Assembly: GCF_009923995.1 (NCBI RefSeq)
Contig: NZ_RFSK01000001.1
Location: forward strand, 62,001 to 126,000
Direction: 5' to 3'
DNA: 64,000 nucleotides
From: Janthinobacterium sp.
GTDB taxonomy: Bacteria > Pseudomonadota > Gammaproteobacteria > Burkholderiales > Burkholderiaceae_D
The stretch's first letter is position 1. The number at the start of each line of letters is the position of its first letter. A model generated the notes under the pieces. It was not told the origin of the DNA. It searched no databases and saw only the letters and a program-made list of their open reading frames with translations. Positions 17,586 to 25,382 of this stretch are shown one piece after another. The position numbers and the translations under genes were made by a program.

Positions 17586-18473
17586 CTACTCCCCCCGCAG
17601 CTCTCGGGTGGCTTTCACAAGGTCTCGAGAAGGTGGCAGGCCGAACAAGCGAGCATATTCCCGGCTGAACTGATTAGGGCTCTCGTAGCCGACACTGAAC
17701 GCAATCGAAGTCGCGCTGCCTTGGCCGGAGATGAGTTGGGAGCGCGCATGTAACAAACGTAGACGTTTTTGATATTGTAAGGGGCTCAATGCCGTCACCG
17801 CTTTAAAATGGCGATGGAATGCAGAAACGCTGAACGCCGCCATCTCAGCGAGTGCCTCCACCTTTATCTGTTCGGTAAAGTTACGACGTATCCAGTTGAT
17901 TGCCACACTAATACGTGAAAGAGCCGTGTCAGGCGATGCAATGTCTCGTAGCATCCAACCGAGAGGCCCCTGAAGCACACGAAACAATATCTCACGCTCA
18001 TAAGCAGGAGCGAGCACTGCTATCTCGTCCGGCCGTTCCATTAGTCGCAGCATACGGATCCACGCGTCGAGCAGCTCCCCATTGACTGGCGCAACCGAGA
18101 ATCCTGAACCCAACAGCGTACTACCTACCCGAACCGGCAAGTCACGGATAAGCGCAGCGACGATGGCGGGATCAAGCGTCAAGCTCACAGCCAGATACGC
18201 TTCGCCTGTCGCGGCAGGATGTACAGCCCCCACTGCAGGGAGATCCACTGACATCACAAAGTAGGTGGCCGGATCATAATGAAAAGTGCGGTCGCCAATC
18301 GTCATCGTTTTCGATCCCGTCAGTATCAAGTTGACCATTGGATCGTAGACGGCAGCGAGCAGATGCTCCGGGATCTCGCCCTGCACCATGGCGACACGTG
18401 GGATGCCGGTTTCGGTGCGGCGATTCTCGGCCCCTGCGGCCAGTGCTCTCAATTCTTGCATTTGCTGTTCCAT
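17586..18473 (-). CDS. AraC-family transcriptional regulator
   Basis: 295 residues. The N-terminal ligand domain has the AraC_N pattern (VAMVQGEIPEHLLAAVYDPMVNLILTGSKTMTIGDRTFHYDPATYFVMSVDLP) and the C-terminal 95 residues hold two helix-turn-helices, with KVEALAEMAAFSVSAFHRHFKAVTALSPLQYQKRLRLLHAR and the second helix ATSIAFSVGYESPNQFSREYARLFG. It diverges from the SDR operon at 18607, with 133 bases between the starts, and is very probably its regulator. Such regulators commonly sit next to SDR/VOC genes and often respond to aldehydes or small oxidised compounds. Confidence 0.9.
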   Translation of the reverse strand: MEQQMQELRALAAGAENRRTETGIPRVAMVQGEIPEHLLAAVYDPMVNLILTGSKTMTIGDRTFHYDPATYFVMSVDLPAVGAVHPAATGEAYLAVSLTLDPAIVAALIRDLPVRVGSTLLGSGFSVAPVNGELLDAWIRMLRLMERPDEIAVLAPAYEREILFRVLQGPLGWMLRDIASPDTALSRISVAINWIRRNFTEQIKVEALAEMAAFSVSAFHRHFKAVTALSPLQYQKRLRLLHARSQLISGQGSATSIAFSVGYESPNQFSREYARLFGLPPSRDLVKATRELRGE

Positions 18474-18606
18474 GTTGAAACCCTAACAGGGGCCACCCCC
18501 GGATGCAATGGGAAAGCAGAAATAGGCAAGTTTTGAGGAGGATCGGGTGAGTCCGTTGCTGGCGGCAGTCTTACCATGGATCTCACTAATCTACTGGAGG
18601 AATCGA
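18474..18606. promoter_or_regulatory. Divergent AraC / SDR promoter region
   Basis: 133 bases hold both start regions. CTGGAGGAATCG before ATG 18607 is a strong ribosome site. No clear inverted repeat is seen; AraC sites are usually direct and degenerate. Confidence 0.35.
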
Positions 18607-19350
18607 ATGAAGATTGTCATCGTGACGGGCAGCAGCCGTGGCATCGGCGCCAGCACTGCACTGGAATGCGCCAAGCGCGGCATGGGCGTGGTCGTCACTT
18701 ACAACAGCAAGCCGGAAAAAGCGGAAGCGGTCGTACAAGCCATCACGGGGACGGGCGGAAAGGCGGTTGCGCTGAAGCTGGACGTTAGCAACAGCCAATC
18801 GTTCGCCGATTTCCGCCAGGCGTTGTCTGGCCAGCTGGCCGCCGTCTGGGGCCGAAACAGCTTCGACTTCCTTGTCAACAACGCCGGCCACGGGCTGTAT
18901 GCGCCGATCGCTGAGGTCACCGAGGCGCAGTTCGACGGTCTGTTCAACATCCACCTCAAGGGGCCGTTTTTCCTGACTCAGGCGCTGCTGCCGCTCATCG
19001 AGGACGGCGGCCACGTGGTCAACGTCACCAGCGCAACGAGCCGGGTAGCGACGGCTGGCGTGGCGCCGTATGCCGCTTTCAAGGGTGGTCTGGAGGTACT
19101 TACGCGCTACATGGCCAAGGAATTCGGCGCGCGCCGCATTCGGGCCAACTCGATCGCGCCGGGTGCGATCCGCACTGAGCTGGGCGGCGGACTGACACCG
19201 GAGTTCGAGGCTATGCTGGCGGACCAGACGGCGCTCGGCCGGGTCGGTGAGCCGGAAGAAGTCGGCGGCGTTATCGCCAGCTTGCTTTCCAATGAGAACC
19301 GCTGGATCAATGCTCAGAACATCGAAGTCGCGGGCGGCTACATCATCTGA
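18607..19350 (+). CDS. Short-chain dehydrogenase/reductase (SDR)
   Basis: 247 residues from ATG 18607, with GGAGG upstream (an ATG at 18547 lacks one). The NADP-binding motif TGSSRGIGAS (about 7-16), VNNAG (NNAG motif) and the catalytic set S-Y-K (NVTSATS, then PYAAFKGGLE) are present, so this is a classical SDR that reduces a carbonyl or oxidises an alcohol. Sequence style is of the FabG/3-oxoacyl reductase group (RANSIAPGAIRTEL). It is the first of at least four collinear genes with gaps of 1 to 17 bases. Substrate unknown. Confidence 0.9.
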   Translation: MKIVIVTGSSRGIGASTALECAKRGMGVVVTYNSKPEKAEAVVQAITGTGGKAVALKLDVSNSQSFADFRQALSGQLAAVWGRNSFDFLVNNAGHGLYAPIAEVTEAQFDGLFNIHLKGPFFLTQALLPLIEDGGHVVNVTSATSRVATAGVAPYAAFKGGLEVLTRYMAKEFGARRIRANSIAPGAIRTELGGGLTPEFEAMLADQTALGRVGEPEEVGGVIASLLSNENRWINAQNIEVAGGYII

Positions 19351-19367
19351 ATCAAGGAGAACGCATC

Positions 19368-19763
19368 ATGCTCGATCACGTTTTTATCTGCGTCAGCGAT
19401 ATCGCTCGCTCGATTGCCTTTTACGAAAAAGCACTGGCGCCGCTGGGCATTGCCCATGCGCTTGACTACGACGGCCGCCAAGGCCCGGCAGGCCACCCGG
19501 ACCTGAAGGGTTTCGGCGCCAACGGCCGCGTGTTCTTCTGGCTGCGCGAAGGGACGGTGGATGGCCGCGCCGCCCATGTGGGCTTCGTCGCCGATAGCCA
19601 GCGCATGGTCGACGCGGCCTTTGCGGCGGCGATGGCCGCTGGCGCCACCGACATCCATCCGCCCGGACCGCAGTTGCACTATGACCCACGCTATTACGCC
19701 GCGCAGGTGCGCGACCCGGATGGCTATAGCCTGGAATTCGTCTACAAGGAATGGCAGCACTGA
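19368..19763 (+). CDS. VOC-family (glyoxalase/bleomycin-resistance type) protein
   Basis: 131 residues. The opening MLDHVFICVSDIARSIAFYEKALAPLGI and the closing YYAAQVRDPDGYSLEFVYKE are the two beta-alpha-beta-beta-beta halves of a VOC domain. His-3 or His-4 and the Glu in LEFV are plausible metal ligands. Such proteins can isomerise, cleave or sequester small metabolites. It lies 17 bases after the SDR gene with a good AAGGAG site and 1 base before the next gene. Confidence 0.85.
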   Translation: MLDHVFICVSDIARSIAFYEKALAPLGIAHALDYDGRQGPAGHPDLKGFGANGRVFFWLREGTVDGRAAHVGFVADSQRMVDAAFAAAMAAGATDIHPPGPQLHYDPRYYAAQVRDPDGYSLEFVYKEWQH

Positions 19764-19764
19764 T

Positions 19765-20751
19765 ATGAAGAAATTAATGATTTATGGCGCGACCGGCTAC
19801 ACCGGCCGCATGGCGGCGCAGTACGCCGCAGCGGCAGAAACGCCGCTTATCCTTGCTGGACGTAATGAGGCGACGCTCGTTTCAATATCCGCGTTGCTCG
19901 GCCTGGAGTACCGCGTCTTCGCACTCGAAGACACCGCAGTGCTTGATTCATCACTCGCCGATGTCGGTGTCCTCCTCAATTGCGCAGGTCCGTTCGCAAG
20001 GACTGCCAATGTCCTGATGAAAGCCTGTATTCGCCAAGGCGTGCACTATCTTGACGTCGCAGCGGAACTTGACAGCTATCGTCTGGCCGAAGTGCTCGAC
20101 GGCGAGGCGAAAGCCGCAGGTGTGATGCTACTGCCGGGCAGTGGCGGCAGCGTGGCAATGCTCGGCTGCCTTGCCGGACACGCCGTCGCAAAGGCAAATA
20201 ATCCATCGAGCATTCAAGTGGCCATGCATGTATCAGGTGGTTTGTCGCGAGGCTCGGCCGTCAGCGCCATGGGCAGCGTCACCGCCGAGACGCTTGCACG
20301 CCACGGCGGAGGGCTGCTTGTGCGGCCGCACGGAACGGTCCGAAAACTCGACTTTGGCAAGGGGGCAGTGGATTGCTTTCGGGTCACCCTTCCCGATCTG
20401 ATTACGATCTGGAAATCAACTGGCATTCCTGACATTGAAACGTTCGTCCACGTTGCCGGTGACGGATTCCCTCAAGGAGGTGATCTCTCGGCACTGACGG
20501 ATGGGCCGAGTGAGCAGGAACGGCTGGCCCATCGTTATCAGGCCGTCGCCGAGGTCACCAGTTCAGATGGCAGTGTCGTCCGCTCGGTGCTCGACACGGT
20601 CAACGGCTACACGTTCACCGCTACTGCCGCCGTCGAGGCAGGACGGCGCGTTCTCGCCGGCGAGCACCGTTCTGGTTTTCAAACCCCTGCCATGCTTTTC
20701 GGCAATGGTTTTGCCGAGACCATCGCCGACACCACAATCGTCGATGCTTGA
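19765..20751 (+). CDS. Saccharopine dehydrogenase-like / trans-acting enoyl reductase family protein
   Basis: 328 residues. MKKLMIYGATGYTGRMAAQYAAAAETPLILAGRNEATL is a Rossmann fold with the GATGYTG pattern, followed by VLLNCAGPFARTANVLMKACIRQGVHYLDVAAEL, the marker of the saccharopine dehydrogenase / enoyl reductase superfamily. It binds NAD(P)H and probably reduces a double bond or Schiff base. It starts one base after the VOC stop, so the two are translationally coupled. Length is shorter than lysine-pathway saccharopine reductase, and no lysine genes are near. Confidence 0.8.
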   Translation: MKKLMIYGATGYTGRMAAQYAAAAETPLILAGRNEATLVSISALLGLEYRVFALEDTAVLDSSLADVGVLLNCAGPFARTANVLMKACIRQGVHYLDVAAELDSYRLAEVLDGEAKAAGVMLLPGSGGSVAMLGCLAGHAVAKANNPSSIQVAMHVSGGLSRGSAVSAMGSVTAETLARHGGGLLVRPHGTVRKLDFGKGAVDCFRVTLPDLITIWKSTGIPDIETFVHVAGDGFPQGGDLSALTDGPSEQERLAHRYQAVAEVTSSDGSVVRSVLDTVNGYTFTATAAVEAGRRVLAGEHRSGFQTPAMLFGNGFAETIADTTIVDA

Positions 20752-20761
20752 GGAGCATTCC

Positions 20762-21088
20762 ATGCAAAAGCTGGTTAATCAATTTATACGACTCGCCAAT
20801 GCCTTTGACGTCGAGGGAACGTTGGCTCTCTTCACGCCCGATGCGGTCATCGAAGACGTGTCGGTTGGCTGTGCCTTCGCCGGCATCGAAGGTATTCGTC
20901 GCTATCTCGAACAATTCTTCGTCGGTTATAACACTGCGAGCAAGTTATTGTCGCTAGAACAACCACACAAGCAGGTGGCGCTTGTTCGCGTTGACTTCAC
21001 CGGCACCTTTGGCCACGAGATTGGGTCGCTCCGAATCCAGGCCAACGCCGCCGGTCTGATCGAACGCATCGACGCCGATCTCGAGTAA
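20762..21088 (+). CDS. SnoaL-like / nuclear transport factor 2 fold protein
   Basis: 108 residues from ATG 20762, chosen for the TTGAGGAGC site. The NTF2-like fold is suggested by QFIRLANAFDVEGTLALFTPDAVIEDVSVGCAFAGIEGIRRYLEQFFVG and a beta-rich second half. Family members are cone-shaped proteins that act as cyclases, isomerases, dehydratases or binding partners. It is coupled to the reductase, ten bases downstream of its stop, and is the last intact gene of the operon. Confidence 0.8.
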   Translation: MQKLVNQFIRLANAFDVEGTLALFTPDAVIEDVSVGCAFAGIEGIRRYLEQFFVGYNTASKLLSLEQPHKQVALVRVDFTGTFGHEIGSLRIQANAAGLIERIDADLE

Positions 21089-21181
21089 CCATTAAAGAAA
21101 ACATTGATTGGCGCCTTCAAGGGTGCCGATGCCGGGACTGGCTGCATTTCGCAAGCCACCGGTTCAGCAAAGGAATGACTT

Positions 21182-21247
21182 ATGACCATGTCACCAGCAC
21201 TTGCCAACGAGCTCGCAGACCGGCTGGCAGTAGTCGATACCCTGTAA
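21182..21247 (+). pseudogene. Truncated fifth operon gene, second SnoaL-type start
   Basis: AAAGGAATGACTT then ATGACC opens MTMSPALANELADRLAVVDTL, which reads like the N-terminus of a SnoaL-like protein (usual continuation VVDTLYRFAAG). The frame stops at 21247 because an IS66-type end (GTAAGCG) starts at 21244. It is a genuine gene start cut by an insertion; only about 21 codons remain. Confidence 0.65.
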
Positions 21248-21470
21248 GCGTCGGACCACAACTGTCTTGAACGGTCATTCAATGTGACCGATGACGTCCA
21301 AGCACTGGGAGGCAGGTGTTGGTCAGGCAGGGTTTGAATGCCGACGGAAATGCCATGGCAGGAACTGGTCCACGCGGTTGACGGAGGGATCACCGATGTG
21401 TGCCAGCACATGGCGCAGCCAAGCTTCGGAATCGATCCCGTTCAGCTTGGATGTGCCGGTCAGCGAGTAA
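21244..21470 (-). mobile_element. IS66-family transposase C-terminal remnant with terminal end
   Basis: Position 21244 begins GTAAGCGTCGGACCACA, the typical terminal sequence of IS66 elements. On the minus strand the following DNA encodes YSLTGTSKLNGIDSEAWLRHVLAHIGDPSVNRVDQFLPWHFR, the conserved C-terminus of IS66 TnpC. Only this end survives; the rest is replaced by other fragments. It interrupts the SnoaL-like gene to its left. Confidence 0.75.
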
Positions 21471-21561
21471 GAGCGCCTGACATCCAGAGAAACAACGGCC
21501 GCAATGCTGGTCAAACTCACCTGATATCGTTTTCGGGAGCAGCGCCACGGCCAGAGCCCTT

Positions 21562-21660
21562 CTTCCTGACGACCTGTGGGACCTGATTCAGCCGTTGTTG
21601 TTAGCACATCATCCTTCTCCCAAAGGCGATCAGCCTCGGAGCGAAGCTTTAGAATTACAG
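21562..21660 (+). mobile_element. IS5-family transposase N-terminal remnant
   Basis: The plus strand encodes LPDDLWDLIQPLLLAHHPSPKGDQPRSEA, which is the start of IS5/IS1031-type transposases (DDLWDLIQPLLPPHPPSPKGGRPR). The frame runs out soon after; no DDE catalytic part follows. It abuts the IS66 scar and shows that more than one element has landed here. Confidence 0.7.
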
Positions 21661-21776
21661 AAAGGAACGAAAGATTCCGCTGTATTTACCCCGCCCCCTC
21701 TAGTAGAACACCTGGTTTTTCGGTGCTCTACACTTCCGAACTCAGTACGCCCAGCCCTTGTAGCAAGGTAAGTAGA

Positions 21777-22196
21777 TCAAATACAAACAACATTCATTTC
21801 CGCAAGGTCCTTACCAAGAGACAGCGACAATTCCGAATGCATCGACTCCCAGGTGTTGAGTTGAAATATCCGCAACAACTCAAGCAACTTCTGCGTGGCA
21901 GAAAAATGTATGACGTCCCAAACCAAATCAACGTCTAGTCCATTTTCCGAATCACCTTGCTGCAAAATATCGATAATTTCTTCTGAGCTTTTCGATTGGT
22001 AACCTTCTACCCCAGGTAATGGAGCAATAAGTCCCGCTGCCAACATTATAAATACAAACGAAACAACTTCTTTTCGCCACTCCTTTGGCGTTTCCCCACA
22101 TTGCCCACCATGTATTTTAGGCAGCATTGCATTGGGGGAGAAATCGTCCAACCCAGCCAAAATAATTTGTCGCTGAATTTCAACATCGAATTTCAC
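21777..22196 (-). CDS. Hypothetical AT-rich protein, start altered by tandem duplication
   Basis: 139 residues as read from GTG 22196; no family recognised. GC content is clearly lower than in the surroundings, a sign of transfer. The protein has a hydrophobic stretch VVSFVFIMLAAGLIAPLPG (about 45-63) and acidic surroundings (SEEIIDILQQGDSENGLDVDLVWDVI), so it could be a small membrane-associated or immunity-like protein. An ATG at 22222 with the right spacing from the gene upstream would open MIKFDVEIQ and then hit a stop, because a 21-bp unit is present twice at a 23-bp period. The GTG in the duplicated segment may or may not rescue translation. Confidence 0.55.
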   Translation of the reverse strand: MKFDVEIQRQIILAGLDDFSPNAMLPKIHGGQCGETPKEWRKEVVSFVFIMLAAGLIAPLPGVEGYQSKSSEEIIDILQQGDSENGLDVDLVWDVIHFSATQKLLELLRIFQLNTWESMHSELSLSLGKDLAEMNVVCI

Positions 22197-22216
22197 TGAA
22201 TTTCAACATCGAATTT
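22173..22216. repeat. 23-bp tandem duplication at the gene start
   Basis: CTGAATTTCAACATCGAATTT appears at 22173-22193 and again at 22196-22216. The period of 23 is not a multiple of three, so it shifts the reading frame: the ATG at 22222 reads MIKFDVEIQ then TGA, while the second unit restores KFDVEIQ in another frame from a GTG. It is a recent-looking slippage product. Confidence 0.85.
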
Positions 22217-22229
22217 AATCATAAGCCGC

Positions 22230-22400
22230 TCAAACCCCAGGAAATTTAAATTTTGCAACGTTATCGTGATTGATAATTTTAACTGCTGCACTGCTCAACT
22301 CAACTGTACCTGTTGAAGCGGCGGTAGCGGCGGACGCATCCCCAGCAACCCTGAACTTTGCCACGCTGCTATCCAGCAGTTTTGCGACCTGAATCTCCAT
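22230..22400 (-). CDS. Small hypothetical protein, first gene of the AT-rich pair
   Basis: 56 residues from ATG 22400 (MEIQVAKLLDSSVAKFRVAG), with GGAGAG about 10 bases upstream. Its TGA lies seven bases before the ATG (22222) of the next gene, so the two form a short operon. The sequence is amphipathic, with Ala/Thr/Ser-rich middle and the ending HDNVAKFKFPGV; no Cys pairs, signal peptide or known domain is seen. It could be the C-terminal scrap of a larger protein, a small toxin or a structural peptide. No function can be stated. Confidence 0.45.
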   Translation of the reverse strand: MEIQVAKLLDSSVAKFRVAGDASAATAASTGTVELSSAAVKIINHDNVAKFKFPGV

Positions 22401-22449
22401 CAGTAGCTTAAACTCTCCTGGTGCATAATTCCTAGAAGAGGATATACCG

Positions 22450-22576
22450 ATGGATCGTGCTAGGACCTAGGTGTCCTGCCAGGCGCTTGGCGTGCGATCT
22501 CGTGGCAGTCTGATCCACCGACGAGGTCGGGTCTGGCCTGTCTGTGCCCCCTGCCCTGCAGAGACTTCTACCGCGC
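22450..22576. repeat. 127-bp diverged direct repeat, copy B
   Basis: Same orientation and length as the copy at 17069-17195, about three quarters identical by eye. The minus strand reads RSLCRAGGTDRPDPTSSVDQTATRSHAKRLAGHLGPSTIHR, in which LAGHLGPSTIHR resembles a transposase helix-turn-helix. The region between the two copies (about 5.4 kb) contains the AraC operon, the IS scars and the AT-rich pair. Confidence 0.6.
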
Positions 22577-22691
22577 TCAAGTAAAAGCTGCTTGAGCTTC
22601 GGTGGATTCCACCATGAACTCTTCCGTGGCAAAACGCCTTGCGACGGCAATCTCGGGCTCCGTGGGTCGCGGCGCAATCGATTCGAGTTAG

Positions 22692-22907
22692 CAGACGCGC
22701 CACACCTTCGCCTCCAACCTGCTCATGCTCGACGCGCTGCCATTGTATGTCGCCACGCAAATGGGCCATGCGGACACGACTATGGTAGTGCGTACCTACG
22801 GCAAATGGATCGCCGCAGGCCTGGACCATGGACGCAGGGAACGACTACTGCGCCGGTACGCGCAGACGAACCCGCTGCGGGCGGATGAATTCCCGAAATA
22901 CAATTAA
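22692..22907 (+). pseudogene. Tyrosine integrase C-terminal remnant
   Basis: 72 codons open from a stop at 22689. They encode RHTFASNLLMLDALPLYVAT, with the R and H of the tyrosine recombinase box II, then MGHADTTMVVRTYGKW with the histidine and the nucleophile tyrosine, and the tail RRYAQTNPLRADEFPKYN. The N-terminal and core-binding parts are missing. It points towards tRNA-Val 150 bases away and is the classic position of an island or prophage integrase. The gene cannot work as it stands. Confidence 0.85.
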
Positions 22908-22925
22908 CTATAGCTAGATATGCAA

Positions 22926-22953
22926 ACGGCCGCAGAAAGCGGCCGTATTGTTT
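22926..22953 (+). terminator. Intrinsic terminator after the integrase remnant
   Basis: Stem ACGGCCGC / GCGGCCGT with a five-base loop AGAAA and a weak T tract (ATTGTTT). It ends transcription of the integrase remnant before tRNA-Val. Confidence 0.65.
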
Positions 22954-23055
22954 GGGGCTGGACAATGGACGAAAAACCCATTGCCCCAAGTTTGCCCCAA
23001 GTTCGTATTTCGACCAGATGTAAAATCGTAAGCCATTGAATACAAACGAAAATTT

Positions 23056-23130
23056 TGGTGGGAAGTGCAAGTTTCGAACTTGCGACCCCTGCAGTGTGAA
23101 TGCAGTGCTCTACCCCTGAGCTAACCTCCC
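23056..23130 (-). tRNA. tRNA-Val (CAC)
   Basis: 75 bases with CCA encoded. Acceptor stem GGGAGGT / ACTTCCC (one G-T pair), D-arm with GCTCAGGGGTAGAGC, anticodon stem CTGCA-TGCAG around the loop TTCACAC giving anticodon CAC (codon GUG), and T-arm GCAAGTTCGAAACTTGC. The integrase remnant lies at its 3' side, so this gene served as attachment site for an integrated element. Confidence 0.97.
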
Positions 23131-23211
23131 GAAGCGAGGCGAATTATCGCATAGGTGTTGCGGCATCCGCAAGGGCTGGCGGCAGGAAATTTGGCGCGCC
23201 CTGCTTTTTCC

Positions 23212-23928
23212 TCAGGCGGGCGCTGGCGGTGCCGTGACGGCGCTCCAGATGCACTGGCCCTTGGCTGCCTTGTCGAGGCCGGCTATGGTGGCCTCGTGGG
23301 CGGCCAGTTCGTCGGGCGTGGCGCTCTGGAAGATGACTTCGGCCAGGGGCACGATTTCCAGGGCGGCGCCGTCGGCGGCCACTTCCACTTCCTCTTCCAT
23401 GCTGAGGCTGTTCTGGCCACGCGTCATGGCCAGGTAGACGTCGGCCAGCAATTCGGAGTCGAGCAGCGCGCCGTGCAGCTTGCGGTGGGCGTTCGAGACG
23501 CCGTAACGGTCGCACAGGGCGTCCAGTGAGTTGCGCTTGCCGGGGTGCATTTCCTTCGCTTGCACCAGGGTATCGATCACGCCATGCACCTGCTCGTGCA
23601 CGGGCGGCAGGTTCAGGCGCTTGAATTCCGCGTTGAGGAAGCCGATATCGAAAGGGGCGTTGTGGATGATCAATTCGGCGCCGGCGATGTAGGCACGGAA
23701 TTCGTCGGCGATTTCCGCGAATTTCGGCTTGTCGCTGAGGAATTCGGTGGTCAGACCGTGGACGGCCAGCGCGCCCTCTTCCGAATCGCGCTCGGGATTG
23801 ATGTAGTGGTGAAAATTGTTCCCCGTCAGCATGCGGTTGTTCAGCTCGACGGCGCCGATCTCCAGGATGCGGTCGCCCGTGCGCGGGTTCAGGCCGGTGG
23901 TTTCAGTATCGAGAACAATTTGACGCAT
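23212..23928 (-). CDS. dnaQ: DNA polymerase III epsilon subunit (3'-5' proofreading exonuclease)
   Basis: 238 residues from ATG 23928 (MRQIVLDTETTGLNPRTGDRILEIGAVE). The exonuclease motif I DTETTGL with the catalytic Asp and Glu, the second motif at LIIHNAPFDIGFLNAEF, and the third at HRKLHGALLDSELLADVYLAMT (with the catalytic His and Asp) are all present, so this is the proofreading subunit of the replicative polymerase. The C-terminal part, which binds the alpha subunit, is intact in length (E. coli 243). It lies downstream of rnhA in the same direction, as in many proteobacteria. Confidence 0.95.
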   Translation of the reverse strand: MRQIVLDTETTGLNPRTGDRILEIGAVELNNRMLTGNNFHHYINPERDSEEGALAVHGLTTEFLSDKPKFAEIADEFRAYIAGAELIIHNAPFDIGFLNAEFKRLNLPPVHEQVHGVIDTLVQAKEMHPGKRNSLDALCDRYGVSNAHRKLHGALLDSELLADVYLAMTRGQNSLSMEEEVEVAADGAALEIVPLAEVIFQSATPDELAAHEATIAGLDKAAKGQCIWSAVTAPPAPA

Positions 23929-24156
23929 GGCAGGTTCAATCTTAAAAGCAAAAAAGCGAAGGGCACAGTATAACAAACCTGTGCCCCGCGATTGCAAGCA
24001 GTGACGCCGGGACGCCCCGCAACACCATGGCGGGCGGCAGCGAGGCCCGATGCGCCCTGGGGACCAGGAGACGCTCCGTACCGGCGTACCGTGCCGCCGG
24101 GGTGGCGGGCCGCGCCGGCCGCCAGTGCGGCCCGCGGTCCGCCTGCCTGTGCGGCC

Positions 24157-24594
24157 TTACGCGCGCACGGTTTCCACGCCCAGGTTGGCCAGTTCGTCGG
24201 CACGTTCGTTGCCCGGATGGCCGTTATGACCGCGTACCCAGCGCCATTCCACTTCATGCACGGCCTGGGCCGTGTCGAGCGCCTGCCACAGGTCGACGTT
24301 TTTCACGGGAGCCTTGGCCGCCGTTTTCCAGCCGCGCGCCTTCCAGCCGTGGATCCACTCGCTGATGCCCTTCTGCACGTACTGGCTATCGGTATACATC
24401 ACCACCTGGCAGGGACGTTTGAGCGCCGTCAAGGCTTCGATCACGGCTTTCAATTCCATGCGGTTATTCGTCGTGTTCAGCTCCCCGCCATAAATTTCTT
24501 TCTTGGCGCCATCGGCCACCATCAGGGCGCCCCAGCCGCCCGTGCCCGGATTGCCCTTGCATGCGCCATCGGCGTAAATTTCTACCTTATCCAT
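24157..24594 (-). CDS. rnhA: Ribonuclease HI
   Basis: 145 residues. The catalytic D-E-D-D set is recognisable in [22 protein letters not shown] (Asp-10 region), [15 protein letters not shown] (Glu-48 region), [10 protein letters not shown] (Asp-70 region) and [18 protein letters not shown] (Asp-134 region). It removes RNA from RNA-DNA hybrids such as primers and R-loops. It overlaps the upstream methyltransferase gene by eight bases and precedes dnaQ, a conserved arrangement. Confidence 0.96.
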   Translation of the reverse strand: MDKVEIYADGACKGNPGTGGWGALMVADGAKKEIYGGELNTTNNRMELKAVIEALTALKRPCQVVMYTDSQYVQKGISEWIHGWKARGWKTAAKAPVKNVDLWQALDTAQAVHEVEWRWVRGHNGHPGNERADELANLGVETVRA

Positions 24595-25363
24595 CTTGCT
24601 GTTCCCGCCTTTTATTCGTGACCGGTGCGCCTGCGGGCGCCGTCGCCGGTTTCTTGGTCCACGCCGGACCGATCAAACGCATCCCTTTGACGCGCTTGAT
24701 CGCCTGCACTATATACACTGCGCCCAGATATGGCCACCAGCGCGCACCCGCCTTGTCCATGAAGGCGTTGCGGCGCAGCCATTTTTCCGTCCTGCAGGCG
24801 GGCGCGTAGCAGCCGAAGTGGCTCTGGCTCACGCCCATGTTCAGCAATTTTAACCAGTCTTTCATGCGCGGCATAGAGATCAGCTCGCCCGCCTGCGGCA
24901 GGTAATGGCGCCCCGTGACCCGTCCCAGCCCCTGGCGCATGCCCCACAGGCTGGCCGGATTGAAGCCGCAGACGATGACGCGCCCTTCCGGGATCAGCAC
25001 GCGCTCGACTTCGCGCAAGACCTGGTGCGGCTCGGCGGCAAATTCCAGGACGTGCGGCAAGACCACCAGGTCCAGGCTTTGCGAATCGAAGGGCAGCTCG
25101 TCAAACGCGGCCACCAGCGTCGTGCGGCTTTCCTGCGGCGCTGGCCCCGGCAGGCGCGAATCGAGCAGCCACTTGTTCGGCATGCGGCTGGCGGCCAGCG
25201 CGTCGAGCTGGGGCAAGCCGATCTGCACGGCGTTGTAACCGAAGATGTCGACCGTCAGGCTGTCGAGGCATTGCTGCTCCCAGGCACGCACGTAGAGACC
25301 GGCCGGTGTCTGCAGCCAGCCGTCAAGCGCTATAATGGATTTTTCGGATGCCCCACTGTCCAT
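24587..25363 (-). CDS. Class I SAM-dependent methyltransferase
   Basis: 258 residues as drawn. The Methyltransf_11 core is seen as [50 protein letters not shown], with SLWGMRQGL after it. The first 30 residues may be over-extended: the gloB TATAAT-type promoter lies within them (25331-25336), so the real start could be further in. It sits in the conserved block gloB / methyltransferase / rnhA / dnaQ; the substrate is unknown, though a membrane lipid or small molecule is likely. Confidence 0.8.
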   Translation of the reverse strand: MDSGASEKSIIALDGWLQTPAGLYVRAWEQQCLDSLTVDIFGYNAVQIGLPQLDALAASRMPNKWLLDSRLPGPAPQESRTTLVAAFDELPFDSQSLDLVVLPHVLEFAAEPHQVLREVERVLIPEGRVIVCGFNPASLWGMRQGLGRVTGRHYLPQAGELISMPRMKDWLKLLNMGVSQSHFGCYAPACRTEKWLRRNAFMDKAGARWWPYLGAVYIVQAIKRVKGMRLIGPAWTKKPATAPAGAPVTNKRREQQDG

Positions 25364-25382
25364 TCAGTTTTCTCTTTGACTC

